A program made the position numbers and the translations under genes. The notes beneath the pieces were generated by a model. The model worked only from the letters and a program-made list of their open reading frames with translations, was not told the DNA's origin and made no database searches. From the NCBI GenBank assembly GCA_025504975.1, contig JANUWI010000003.1:1-64000 (forward strand): a stretch of 64,000 bases of DNA, given 5' to 3'. This DNA is from Plenodomus lindquistii. Its lineage: Eukaryota; Ascomycota; Dothideomycetes; Pleosporales; Leptosphaeriaceae. Positions 19,432-30,987 of the stretch are shown here, piece after piece; position 1 is the stretch's first letter, and every line of letters begins with the position of its first letter.

Positions 19432-20034
19432 TTACCATCCTCTCCGTGATATTCCACCTCGCTGCTCATACGCCCCAACAAGTGGCGGCTGAAGCCTTAG
19501 TCTCTGCGTTCCGCCGTACTCATTCTTTCTGATCGCGTTGCCGTACTCGTCCATATGTCCCTGCGCAAGGCTCGAGTTTGTCGCTGCTCTCGCACTCATG
19601 ATCGAGCCCATGGCACTAATCTCACTCGCTCTCGCGCTCTTGGTGACCTGTCGAGCACTCTTCTCGCTCGCCCTTGCAGCACGTCCAGATGCGTGTGCGG
19701 CGTCCACGGAGGCCTTCGCTGAAATGCTGGACGGCAGGAGAGCAGCTACTGTGGCTACGGTGGCGAGACTGGTCCAAACTGTCTTCTTGTGGTACCATTC
19801 TTTGTCCTTCTTGTCTTCACGAACTCTGGCAGGAGCTGGTGGTGGTGGGAGTGGTGCTTGTTGCCAATAGCGTTCCATGTGTTGGGATGGGGATCGCGAG
19901 CGAGATCGGGAAGTGGAGTAGGAACTAGCCCGTGAGTCTGGCGGCGGTCTTGTTTGCCTTGGTCGGCCTCGAGGTGGCTCATAATCGTCGTGCGGAGCAA
20001 AGCGCACTCGGGATCCGCTGCGCGGTCGAGACAT
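19432..20034 (-). CDS. Conserved fungal protein of unknown function, Ala/Ser-rich repeat tail
   Basis: This encodes 200 residues. I start at ATG 20034-20032 (MSRPRSGSRVRF); the frame is open upstream without stop, but a TATATAAG box on the minus strand near 20160-20168 lies inside that extension, so the extension is probably promoter. The N-terminus is basic and Arg/Ser/Pro-rich, then comes a Pro run and KEWYHKKTVWTSLATVATVAAL (about 110-130), a mildly hydrophobic segment. After it is a repetitive helix with units like SARASEKSA and SARQVTKSA (about 140-175), then AQGHMDEYGN. Similar proteins exist in other ascomycetes as far as I recall, but no function is known. It is the only intact-looking gene between 12 and 22 kb. 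Confidence 0.6.
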   Translation of the reverse strand: MSRPRSGSRVRFAPHDDYEPPRGRPRQTRPPPDSRASSYSTSRSRSRSPSQHMERYWQQAPLPPPPAPARVREDKKDKEWYHKKTVWTSLATVATVAALLPSSISAKASVDAAHASGRAARASEKSARQVTKSARASEISAMGSIMSARAATNSSLAQGHMDEYGNAIRKNEYGGTQRLRLQPPLVGAYEQRGGISRRGW

Positions 20035-20599
20035 GTTGCAGGATGGAGAAGTGTTAGGTGAGAGGTCACCCGCCGGGTCAATGTCAGGAGGGCATTCCTT
20101 GATGATGCTATCGACACAAGCTATTTGACTTTGAACTGGCGAGATGCCTGGCTCTGGCCGCTTATATAGGTACAAATGTTCTTCTTTCATAGCCACCGGA
20201 AGCCAGCGCATCACGCAGGACCCTTCTTCGCACTGCCAACCTTGTGCGGTGACATCACGATCGTAACGCACCAAATGGTACGTCCAGGATCCTGGGGCAA
20301 TCGCACGTTCTGGTGCGTTTCTTGCCAATCAGATTTTAAGGTCAAGTTGGGACCATGATGTTCGGCAACTCAAGTGAGGCGACGATCTGGGGGATCCCTG
20401 GTTGTCGTCAAAACCGTCCAACGGTGCGACCACTTTCGAAAACATTAAATGCGCTTATAGCTGTTCCAGATGCGCTCATAGCTCTTCCAGACGCATGCTG
20501 CATGAATTGTACTGTGTATGCACGAGCAAAATCTTAGCCTTCTGCATTTTGCTTAGGAAAGTCCTTTCGATTCCCATTTGGCGTTGACTAATACCAGAG
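20035..20599. other. Intergenic and upstream region
   Basis: This holds the TATATAAG promoter candidate of the unknown gene near 20160 and short imperfect repeats around 20440-20500 (GCGCTTATAGCTGTTCCAGA-type units). No gene is recognised. Confidence 0.45.
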
Positions 20600-22240
20600 T
20601 CAAGAGCATACCTGACAGCCCAGGTCATCCCTGCATCTCGACCCCGAAGGAGTTTGCATGCTCAGGCTGCGAACAGTCTGCTCGAGGAAAAAGAAAGCTC
20701 TTCTTCGATCGCAAGCGTTTAACACGACTCCGCAGCTTCCTGTTCGCACTTCAAGCGCAGGCATGGCCCTGCGAACCACGGCTAGAAGGCCCCCCTGTCG
20801 TTGATTTTGTGGGAGCCCAACGATATTCAGGCAGCTACTGAATAACTCCTCGCGCTTATCAATACGGTCTTGAGCGAAAACTCGTATGTTTGAACTGCGG
20901 TCGCCACGCTTGCACCCGATGTTCGGGTTGCTGTGATTGAACAGCACGAGATGCGGGGTGATTTCATCCATGAAACCTTTCTCAAGATCCGCTGAGCCAG
21001 CTTATTTTTTGCAAGTCTATGCCTCCAGACGAGAATCATGGTGTCGGATTTGGCGTTGCTGAAGATATCAACACCATCTGGCATCATGTTCAAAGTAACG
21101 ATAAACTCTAAGAACGTAAAAACGTCCGGATGGTCGCGATCTGCGAGCGGCTGCAGCCGAATGATGAGCGGATGATCAAGACGCGATCGTGGTCCACCAG
21201 CTTAGGTACAATTACACGTAGCCAGAAATTGTAGCATGATCAGCAGTCGTAACGGATATCCCGTTGTTACGCAGATTGCCAGCGGACCTCGTGAGCTATC
21301 CGAAATCCTGTTTGCACAACATAACATGGTCGGTATCCATAGCGATGTCGCGGCACTCTTGCGAGCAGTGGACCGTGTAGCAGTAGTCGACATGCGTAGG
21401 TACGCCCGTGGTACAACCTTAGCAGTTGCCACGAATCCCCATCTTGATCGTGCTATATGCTGCAGTCGCCATGCAATCGAACGTTATGCACTCGCTTCCA
21501 AAGATGTCTCGCACAGTGAACATTCCAAGCACATTGCTGTCGTCAGCAAGCGTACTGGCACCGACATAGCATGGAGCATCTTGATCACCGGACTTCAGCT
21601 CGTCATTCACCGTTGCAACAAGTTTGGGATCTCCGATCAGATGACGCCGTTTAACCCATGGAGAGTTGACAGTGAGCACACCTCCGTCCTTGATTCTATC
21701 TCTTTTCTCCTGAGCTGTCCCACCCAGTGATGCTGCCGAGCTTGCCTTTCTTTCTAGTAGCTGCGTTAACCGCGCAGCTTTATCGCCGGCCGTGCTGCTC
21801 CGCCTTCCTCGGTCCACCTCTTCCAACGAATCCGCTGCTTCCGAGTGGCAGCAACAATCAAACAGAGCTTGGGCCAGGATCTCGTATGCACGAAGACGTG
21901 TTTGCTTCTTGCTCAACTCTCCTTCAGACGGACAGTCGTGACATTTGCTGGCGCGATCCAGGAGACGGCCCGCTTTGTATGCATCTCCTACCGCAAGTGC
22001 GGGATAGTCATTTTGAGGACTGAGCTGGCATGCTCAAGCCACGTGTCGGAGTCATGAGGAAGCAGCTGCAGTCTTTCGTTGCACTCGTCGATCGAGCGTA
22101 TCCGTAACACTTTCGTCTGACCTCGAGGTCAGTTCGTTGCTTGTGCGGTATAGAGAGGTCATTGCGGCACTCACTGCTGGACGGCTTTTTCAGCATAGAG
22201 AGTTGCAGGTGGCTGTGAGTTGTTGGGTGTGGGACCATGA
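20600..22240 (-). pseudogene. SET/MYND-domain protein, heavily disrupted
   Basis: SET/MYND proteins are usually lysine methyltransferases. In order on the minus strand: LRAYEILAQALFDCCCHSEAADSL (TPR-like), then ADDSNVLGMFTVRDIFGSE (start of a SET domain), a Cys-rich stretch VDYCYTVHCSQECRDIAMD (MYND-like, near 21370-21400), HPDVFTFLEFIVTLN-type sequence near 21100, and finally the SET core: LFNHSNPNIGCKRGD (near 20930-20970) and VFAQDRIDKREELF. Stops and frame changes separate these blocks, for example TAA at about 21419. No continuous reading is possible, so a catalytic product is not expected. The boundaries are approximate. Confidence 0.6.
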
Positions 22241-22523
22241 AGCTCGCTTACATCCAGTGGACGATGTGTGACGTCATTGCCGGTCTTGCACCACCAGCCA
22301 AAGATTTACGCCTTACGCTTTAGCATTTCATTGTCAGCTCTTGGTACAGTATAAGGTCGCCTGAGCCTCACATAAGCATCGAGTTAAGTCAAGTCAAGTC
22401 AAACCGCAGTCTCACAGATTTGGTAGGGCCTCGGAATTGGATCTGCGGTGCGCAACAGCTCAAAAAGCTGCAATACACCTTTCGCACGCTCAGACTCAAG
22501 GGACACACAAATTCAGGTACCCA
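22241..22523. other. Intergenic
   Basis: This is a short gap with a small AGTCA tandem repeat (22386-22402). No gene is recognised. Confidence 0.45.
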
Positions 22524-25500
22524 TCATCGCACAACCCTACTAATCTCATCCTCCCTCGCCATCAACGCCTCTCCATAAGCCCCTGCACCACTCCGCTGCG
22601 TCCCCCACGTTAGCGTGCTCCCCTTCTCCCTCAACAACACCATCCCATGTCCTCCAATCCACTCCACCGCACCATCCACAACCTCGATGCCCCATTTCGG
22701 ATCCCCCTTGGTATCTCTGAACCAGCCCAACCTCGTGTGCACTCCACTTTTCGCCAACTGCTCGGGTCCCTGCCGCGCGATCTGCTCCAGGAAGTTGTCG
22801 CTATTCTTCACCATCGCAATGACGTCGGCCAGGCACTTGACATTGCGGCGAAGAAGAGCGTGTGGGTAGATGAATTTGAGCGAGATGATCAAAGTGACGA
22901 TGATGATGATCATTATGATGAGAATGGCGACGCAAAGCCACGTTGCGGTTTCAGAAAGCGCGAGCACCTCGATACGTTCTGTCATCGTGACGGGCATCTG
23001 GAAGTTGCCATTAGATTCTGGTTCTTCGTACGCAACCAGGGTACCGTCGATCCAACGTGTGCGACTCGCGTAGTGCTGGTAGAATGTCTGGAAGGTACGA
23101 CGGGACACGTTCCACATGGTGTCGCTGTCCAGCAAGGCGCGAGAGTCGCGGCCGACTTGTATGTAATTGGAGTAGCTCATAAAGTCCATATTGATGCCAA
23201 GAGCTTTGTCGCGCATATTGTAGCGTTCGTCTTGGAGATTTTCGAAAAAGATTGGATCGCTGTTCCTCTCGATACTTGCTGCCTGGATAAGCTGGGTGAG
23301 AAAATACACGCCGTAACTACACATGTCAGCAAGTGTTCCCAGTCGAAATAGGATGCGGGCCACGCAGGGATTGAGACAAAGATGATTGTCCTGCGTTAAT
23401 CACGCAATTAACGACGATAGCCAAGGGATTGATTTACATACCTCAGCTCCACACTATAGTTGCTGTCTTTTGTGTACGACTCAGCGTACGGCCCCAAGCC
23501 TGAGTAATCGAAAACCGTATCCCAGGGCTCCAATATCCTCTGGGGCTCCTCGAGGATCTCGTAGTCAAGCACTTGACCCGACTCCCTCGCGACCGTCACA
23601 GTCGCTTCCGCAGATTCGAAAGATGGCTCGCAGCTCATGATTTGAGTCTCAGGCATAGTGGGATAATTCATGAGAGTGTAATTACTCGGCGAGCCGTTCG
23701 CGTAGATAACCATGTCGGCCGATTCGGCGCGTCCCACGACCCATTTGAGCATCAAGTTGCCCGGCCACTTTGGTGGCCCAAATCCATCCCAATCGGAGTT
23801 TAGAAACGTTTTAGATGACCACCATAGGTCGGAATCTTGATATGACCAATATGCAACGGCGGAGTCGTGACTTCGGTCAGTCTGGTTGGCGCAGCACATC
23901 ACCCGTGCGGGCGTGTTGAGAAGAGTCGTTTTGAAATTTGTTCCGTCCAGTAGGAACCGCGAGAGAACATAACCATCAGTATTATCAGGTTTTGAACGGT
24001 CTCTGACTATGCGTCCAACCTCTTCTCCCAGCACGTTTGTCTCATTGGTGCTCAGTAGTGTAATGTCGCTTAGGTCGAGGGTGGTACAGCTCAGTTCGGC
24101 TCTGATGGCAGTCGTCGTGATGGTCGCATTAGACGCGGATGACAGGAGCTCGGAGCTAACAGCGTTTATTGCTTTTCTCCCAGTATTCTGGTGGAAGTGC
24201 AATGGCGGTAACTCGTTCAAGTCAATTGGAGTGAAGCTCCACTCATCCTGTGACCACGGAGGGGCGGCGGTTCCCATTGTCAGTTCATCAAGCGCGGTGT
24301 ACATCCAATCGCCAGTGATCGTCCTCATCAAAGACTTAAGATAGTCCGCGTCGGCTCGCCCAGCTTCGTGTTGGTAGACAAGGGGCGCTCGCCGGGCCGC
24401 CAGCGGGCGATCAATTAGGACAGTCTGCATGTAAGTACTAGGCTGTCGCTCAAACACCGCAGCCATCGCGACAATCACTGGGCTGTTAGCTTGTGACGTT
24501 CGAAGGTTGAGGGAGATGACATACAAATTTGCAACAGTGTAGTTCCGAATGTGACCAAGCATAGCAGCCAGTGCTTGTTGAACGCAGCTTTGTAGCTTGC
24601 CCACACCCAATGCGAGGACTGATAAGACAAACAAGCCCCCTTTCGTACGTCTGTAGAGCCCTTCGCCATGGATAAATACGGCTGGAGTACGCGCAACGAT
24701 TTATCGATAGAATCCCAGCACAACGCGAGAGTTACAGCAAGCAGCGTCGCTGTGAGTGAGATTGGTGAGATCTGCGCGTTGAACCTACCAACCCCCATCT
24801 GATACACGAAAGCAGTACGATAGAGTTGGCCGTTGATCGAAATCATGCGGAGTACAATGAGCGCTGTGGTAGTAGCGACGAGAACAAGGAGGAATGTGAG
24901 GAGCGTCCTCGAAAGCAGCATTTTTGGCCTCCAGTCCCGATTAGATTCGTCTCCAGCCGAGCCGGTGAACGAAGATGTAGAGCCTGTCATTCTGGATTCT
25001 AGGTTTACCTCGTTCGTTGTTATTAAGGTGCCCTGTTTTAGACGGGAAGGGTTCCAGTGTCTCTTACTCCAGACGCTTGACACATTGGCCGATTTTGTGT
25101 CTATGGCGGTAGATTTGCGAGTGTCAGCCGCAAGTGTCGCATCTAATATGGCTGAACCCTCGTGATGAAGATAGTCGATCACTCCTGCAACTGTCGTGGG
25201 ATCCGTCCTGAGCTTCAAGGCTCTGTGCTTGGGTGACGCTTTCCATAACATGAACAATAGATAGCAGGTGACGCAAAAGAGCAAGGCAGCGATGGCCGCG
25301 GCGACTCCGACGACAACGACGATACGTTGCTCGATAGTAGTCGAATGACCGGCTGTACTTTCGATGCTTGGATTTTCCCGATTAGTCAACGAGGAATACA
25401 CAAGTTCGCCGAAAAATCTCCCTCGCAGTCTATTCGCTTTATTCACAAGGTCAGGATCGTTGATCATGACTGTGTTGTTGGATTGTGAGGGGCTGGCAAG

Positions 25501-27270
25501 AGCCTCGGACATGCCTGCAGCGATCTTGTATCCACCAAATGCCCTAGACATGTCCTTGTCATTAGGCTTGATTCCGGCGAAAGCGAGGTGATCAGCATAC
25601 TCGAGGTCGAGTGTGTCGTCTTTGAGAGGCTCTCGGCGAGCTTTAAATTGATCTTTATCGAAAGTGGCGCGAGTCGATCCTTGGGTTTTGGTCGCAGTGA
25701 CTAGCATAGCGGCCTGATGGTAGGTCATGTTACACAGTTCAGCTCGTGCCCTAAACTCAGGTCCGAAAAGCACCGGGGGCGTGGTCGCATCGTCTACCAG
25801 TGTCTTCCATTGCTCCGATACGAACAGTAAATTCTGTCCAAGACACTCGTCGCTGAATTCCACAAGTGGAGCGTCAAGCATGGGTGACCATCCAAAATAT
25901 GGTACCCAAGGTTTGCCCCCTTGGTCCTGCGAGAACTGTTTCCAAGATATATGTGATGTTGACATATTGGTCCACAGTACACCTCCGTCAGCGATTGAGC
26001 GAGGAACCCGAGGAGGGTCAATGATCTGGATGCGACACCCATTGTCAGCAGTCAGAGAGACCATAGGTTGTTCGGCTCGATTGGTATCGTTCGTAGTATA
26101 TGAGACATTGTCAGGCTTCAAGCTATACTTGGTGAAAGTTCGGTTGTCCCACTCGTATGTGAACGAAAGGTTAGTAGTCCCCAGCGTCTCGATGGACATG
26201 GGTATACAGCTTCCCTCAGCTTGAAAGACCGTAGTCTCTGCTTCCCACAACCCTTCTGATATCGACTCATTCTCGCTCTCAAGATCAGGTACCTCGAAGG
26301 GGAAAATGACAAACTCATCTGTCACCCATACCGTTGCGGAAGCATTGTAATCGACACCACTTATGGTATGAAAGTAGGTATCGCGGCGAGCGTTCAAAGG
26401 TAGGGATCCGTTTGAGTCTAGCGCAAATCGTCTGAGGTCAACTGGGCGCACGATTATGACTTGTTCAGATACCAATAAGGAGGATGATAGGGTTGAGAAT
26501 AACAAAAGGCCGAGACCCGTCGTTAACGCAGATATGCTCAGGACGGTATTGGTGCGGCCCCCATTTTTCTTCTTGTTTAGGCCAATGAAGAAAGTCTTCC
26601 ACCAGACTTTCGAGACAAGCTGGAGAGCCGCTTCTCTCTGGTTGCTCAATGTTTCGGCTGGGTGCACACGTGATAATTGCGCAAATGGTTCGGTACGCTG
26701 CACATCTTCAAAGAGCAGGACAAGGGTTTGCACAAACAGGACGGCGATGACGGTGGGTGTGTATCTCCAACCCATCAGTAATTTGGCAGATCCATCATCT
26801 CTGCCTAGGCCTTGGTTTCGTGAGGAGTACCAGCAGAGGACAATGAGCGCAATCGACAGGGATAGAGCTATGGCAGCGATTGCGAACAAGTACGACTTCC
26901 GCAACGTATACGGAATCCATGTCGCCGGCCGATGAGGAGTCGAATCCACTTCATGGGAGTAACCAATCGAAGTTCTTGGGCGTTCAGGTTGTGCGATGGA
27001 AGTTGGAGTGCTGGTGGCTATGGGCGCTGATGGCAGGGGCAGCGTGGAGTCGTTCCCCGCAGCTTCATCCAACAAACTTCGTGATTCCTGGACATCTCTT
27101 ATTGTAGCACGAGCATAAGGATGTGCAGTCGGTGGTGTGCTTGAGAAATTGGTAGGCTTGATGTAGTGGCCGCTTGGGATCGCAGGTTGGCGATGTTGAT
27201 GTGGAGATTCCAGCGCAACGGAAGCTTGGTCGGTTCTCGGGAGCGGAGCCCAGTTCGGGCCGTCCGACAT
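22524..27270 (-). CDS. DUF3433-family large membrane protein
   Basis: There are three exons: 27270-24525, 24477-23438 and 23390-22524. Both 47-nt introns have clean ends (GTATGT...CAG and GTAAAT...CAG), and the spliced length is 4653 nt, giving 1550 residues without a stop. I start at ATG 27270 (MSDGPNWAPLP); an in-frame ATG at 27405 is possible. The architecture is a Pro-rich cytoplasmic N-terminus, membrane helices starting with YTLRKSYLFAIAAIAL, the DUF3433 block with LLMGWRYTPTVIAVLFVQ and a following TEPFAQLSR, a long extracellular region rich in NxS/T sites, a central TM (VVGVAAAIAALLFCVTCYLL), and a second similar half ending in another TM near LCVAILIIMIIIIVTLII. Function is unknown in the family; it is restricted to filamentous fungi as far as I know. 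It is the first large intact gene from the telomere. Confidence 0.85.
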
Positions 27271-28167
27271 GACTTGGGGGGGTGGGTGACAGCACACCAA
27301 GTGTGGACTTTTGAGGAGGGAAATACTCGCTTTTGCTCTCCAGGCTAAATTGCCACATGCTCGTGCGGCAGCGGCTTGATCATTTGAATTCCCAGCGCTT
27401 GGCATCTGTATGCGGTTCACGAATTTTGGCGTCCACCAATCCGATTATGCTTTAGGCGCCCATCTGCACCGCGAACCGTTCGAGCTCTTTACATAGGGTT
27501 TAGTGCCACCTAGGTCGGCCCTCTGCTGGACGCCTGATGCAGGATTTGGGGGCCAAAATCGACACCTTAGGTTGATTAAGAACTCAGCGAGCTGACAGCC
27601 AATCTGGAAGTCGGATGTGGGCAATGTAGTGCAACACCATCCATGACATGCATGTCGCGCTCTCACCGCAGCTTGTGAAGAAACGATTTGCCAATGAGAA
27701 AGGGTAAACTAATGTTGTGCAAAGTGTGCACAATAGTCTAGAGGACCACGTCGCTGTCAGCGCCATCAGGATTGTGTCATGATATGAGCAGCGACGCTTA
27801 CCTAACTTAGTACTGCATGCCTGCCTCCACAATGTGTCTATGAACGGGATTGTTTTTGAGAGTGAAATGCTTGCGATTGCACAACTGCACACTCTGGCGC
27901 GACACTACCTTCTGGCTGTAGGTCCATGAAGCCGTATACCTTGAGGAAGCTTATATTGGGGAAGCTTGTATGGATTGGGGATAAAGAAGCTCAACTCGTT
28001 GAAAAGGTATGAAATGATTTTGCATGACCCTAACCATTCAAGTGAAAGCTCAAGAGCTACGACTGAGCAAAGACCCATGTCTGATATTGTACACCTCCTT
28101 CCGTATCACCCACTTATAGTTCCCATCTCTCGTCCTACAACTCTCTTGTTGTGTCGGGCTGTGGTGC
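27271..28167. other. Intergenic
   Basis: This holds the upstream region of the DUF3433 gene and the 3' side of the small gene at 28168. No coding or RNA signal is recognised. Confidence 0.5.
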
Positions 28168-28707
28168 CTATCGCTTCTTGGAATCGACCTTCTCCTCGAG
28201 TGTGCGAACATAGCCTTCTATCCGTTGAACAGCTGACTGGAGGGCCTGTGAAATGGTCAGCATAAGCTATGCATGTACAGTCGCAGTTGGGAACTTGCGT
28301 AGATGTCTTCGGTCAACAGCTGATTCGAAACACGGTACTCGTCGACGACATAGTAGTACATGCCCGCTCCTGACGTTGTCGCTCCGAGAAGGAAACCGAA
28401 AAGTCTGCGACGGATTGTTAGCCACCAGTTCAGCATAGCCTTGTTGGCTTCGCTCCTTCCTCCCCGCTGTGCGCTCCTTCCCCAAATTCATGTACACCTT
28501 TCTCGTCCACATAATGTTCACAAGCAAACACCCAAATCAGTGGACATGACTCCCATATCAAACTCACCCTCCGCGAAAAGCACCAACAGGCTTCCTGACT
28601 GGCGCAGCAACAACCTCCTGTCTCATTGCCGCACTGCTCTGGAATCCCCTCTTCGCAACAACTGGTGCCGCGCGCACCGCAGCCATCCGCAGCATCTGGG
28701 ACGCCAT
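28168..28707 (-). CDS. Small conserved fungal protein, probably mitochondrial; GC-AG intron
   Basis: The exons are 28707-28568, 28404-28299 and 28245-28168, giving 324 nt spliced and 107 residues. Intron 1 is GTGAGT...CAG. Intron 2 begins GCAAGT and ends CACAG, a GC-AG intron that joins LLTEDIY to ALQSAVQRIEGYV in phase 0. The N-terminus MASQMLRMAAVRAAPVVAKR followed by GFQSS looks like a mitochondrial targeting peptide. Then come PVGAFRGGLFGFLLGATTSG, a Gly-rich membrane segment (about 42-62), YYYVVDEYRVSN, and a short coiled coil ending KVDSKKR. I recall similar unnamed proteins in other ascomycetes. A role at the inner mitochondrial membrane is inference. Confidence 0.78.
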
Positions 28708-29509
28708 TGTTTATGTGAGACCAACTGTCCACAGTTATCACCTGGAAACAGTGTCGCAATTGGTGGTAATATAGGCGGTAGTATGTTTTGGTGTTTACGG
28801 CGTGGTGTTTGGCGTTCCGTGACGTGAGTTGGTTGGCGCAAGTGCAAGGTCGGGTGGTGAGCTTGCTCCACAACTGGTTTTCTGGCCCGAGCGTTGGCAG
28901 CTGCCAGCTCAAGTGCCAAGGCTGCGATTGCTCAACTCGGTTGAGGGGGAGGGGCTAGCCGCTTATGGATGACTATCCTGGAGGGTGAGGGTATTGAAGT
29001 TGATCATGACAGCAATTACTGCCAGTAATGTTGAGATACATCTCTCAAGCTTCGTGCGCAATCCCATCACGCAAAGCGATCCGCTAACAATGTGAAAATA
29101 AAAGCATACAGTACGGGTGGACAAGGTTGTACAAGTACTCATGATCGTCAACGCATTATAACCACGATCGAATTGATGATGAGTGAAGGCCACGATTCAT
29201 TTGGATGTGCCCCAGCAATTCCATAGGAAAGGCGCGGTAAGCAAGCCTCGAATACATTAAAGAGATCAACATGCAATGGCGTAGTCGGTATGAGGCTAGG
29301 AAAGCTCGCAAACAGTTGGTGGATATTTCCCAGAAGTAGATCCTTGTTAATGATAGCAAACGGTCCTGATTCCAGGGGCAGGTTTCAGCCATGAGACACC
29401 AATCACGCATGAACGCACGAGGAATAGATAGTGAATAGACCTGCTGTCATGGAACCTCAGTCCTTGCACCACTGTCTAGATTCATCTCTTAACTGACACC
29501 ATGCCCAGT
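28708..29509. other. Intergenic
   Basis: About 800 bp hold short ORFs only, and nothing is recognised. The 5' part is the presumed promoter of the small minus-strand gene. Confidence 0.45.
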
Positions 29510-30512
29510 TCAACGCGCAATGTAACTCTCCATGCCATCAATGGGCGGTCCTGCCTTGGCCATTGACCAATCAACCTCAGCGATTTCACTGTCATCGATG
29601 TCATCCTCCGAGTTCAATTCGTCATCATCGTCTTCATACTCGCTCTCGACCTCCCGCTTGACCACCACCGACATCCCTGCACCAAAGGTTCTTCCTGATA
29701 GCACACGAGGCCACGCATCCACAATCCTGCCCTTCGCGTCCCCCTTCCCACCACCATCTCCAACTTTGACGTTCTTGGCCCAAATGTCCAACAGCGCCTT
29801 ATCCACTTCACTCTCCTTCCTAACCTCCCACTCCCCCCATCCAAACCTCCCCTCTTGCTTCGCCAATCCCTCCGGCCCATTTTTGATACGATCCCGGAAC
29901 CTGCGTCAACAGCGCTCTACGATTCTTAATTGTCGTCACTGCCTTTCCTCCAAAATGCTCTTGCATAATCTTTGCAATCTCGTCGTCGTTCTTCATCGCT
30001 AGCCAGAGGGCCCATATGGCTTCGTCTTCTTCGCGCGTAAAGACCATTGGCTTTTTCATACGGGGCTTGGGGTTTCTGCGACCGTCGAGGGCTAGGACAT
30101 CGGGTGGGATTAGACAGTTGGCGAGGAGATAGGCCCAACGCTCTTGTACTGCTCCACGAGGGAGGTGGAGAGACAAGGCAATTTTAGCGTTGGGGAGGCG
30201 GATGCGGTGACCTTCGATCAAAGCGTTGTCGATTTCGGGGGTCCAGTAAATTGTTGAATATGTCTGCTCAGGGCGTTTGTCGTATGTGGGTAAGACGGGT
30301 CTAGGCTTGGAGGTTTGCGTACGCATTGCTGTCACCTTTGATGTAACTGCATATTTTGTGCGGCCAAGGATCTCTGCGATGACTTTGTAGGTCTTGCCTT
30401 CGACGTTATGGAGATACACCACACGGGCTTCTTCTTCGACGGTCCAGGGGCGGTTGGCAAGGGAAGGTGCAGAGGGAGTGGAGGTGCTGTTGGTTTCGTT
30501 GGTGGTCGACAT
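29510..30512 (-). CDS. Myb/SANT-like protein with a frame change
   Basis: It starts at ATG 30512 (MSTTNETNSTSTP). Three Myb-like helical repeats follow: PWTVEEEARVVYLHNVEGKT (about 22-62), YWTPEIDNALIEGHRIRLPN (about 88-130) and VFTREEDEAIWALWLAMKND (about 160-203), each with spaced aromatics. This suggests DNA binding or chromatin association. The first frame runs to 29820. A second frame (29510-29866 and upstream) carries FRDRIKNGPEGLAKQEGRF and then an acidic tail (EDDDDELNSEDDIDDSEIAE). The frames join near 29900 if one G of CAGGTTCC is removed. I could not find a normal intron in the right phase, so this is a real 1-nt frameshift or an assembly error. The acidic C-terminus looks coding. 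Confidence 0.65.
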
Positions 30513-30987
30513 TGTGAGTGTTTGTCTTGTTAGGGTGATTGTCAACGCTGCTTTGTATGCACGAGTTCTGTGGGTTGATCAAAACATGTGGTAATTTGGT
30601 TCAGGTGGTGGTCGGAGGAAAGCATTGTATATTAAGGAGGTTGTCCGCTGTACGTCTGCGCAGGATGGTGAACGGTGAGATTGGACATCCATCATCGTGA
30701 ATACCTATTGTGACAAACGCCGTTGGGGTCTGCAGTGAATGTTAAGCCACGGGAGACGGGCGATGCTGATGACAGAAATATTATGGTGGGCTTGCGCACT
30801 TCACCTGCTTCATTTTCTCTGTGATTAAGGTGACTGCGACTTTCATCGAGCTCACTTGCTTTCTCCGTTTGCGCTTTTCCTCGCCGACCGAGCTATTATT
30901 GCGCTTAGTTTCACTCCATCACGAGACACTGCCAATACTGCGCGAATCTCGATGATATTGCCTTCCAGAATTAACGCGTGAACCGCC
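30513..30987. other. Divergent intergenic region
   Basis: These 475 bp lie between two divergently transcribed genes (the Myb-like and Cys-rich genes) and probably hold both promoters. No clear TATA box is seen. Confidence 0.5.

Noticed and set aside
20035..20328. N-terminal extension of the unknown protein at 19432-20034
   Set aside because: The extension begins with TTG and contains a TATATAAG promoter-like box, so the ATG at 20034 is preferred.
28430..28912. 160-residue minus-strand open frame
   Set aside because: It overlaps exon 1 of the small conserved gene in another frame and has no recognisable features.
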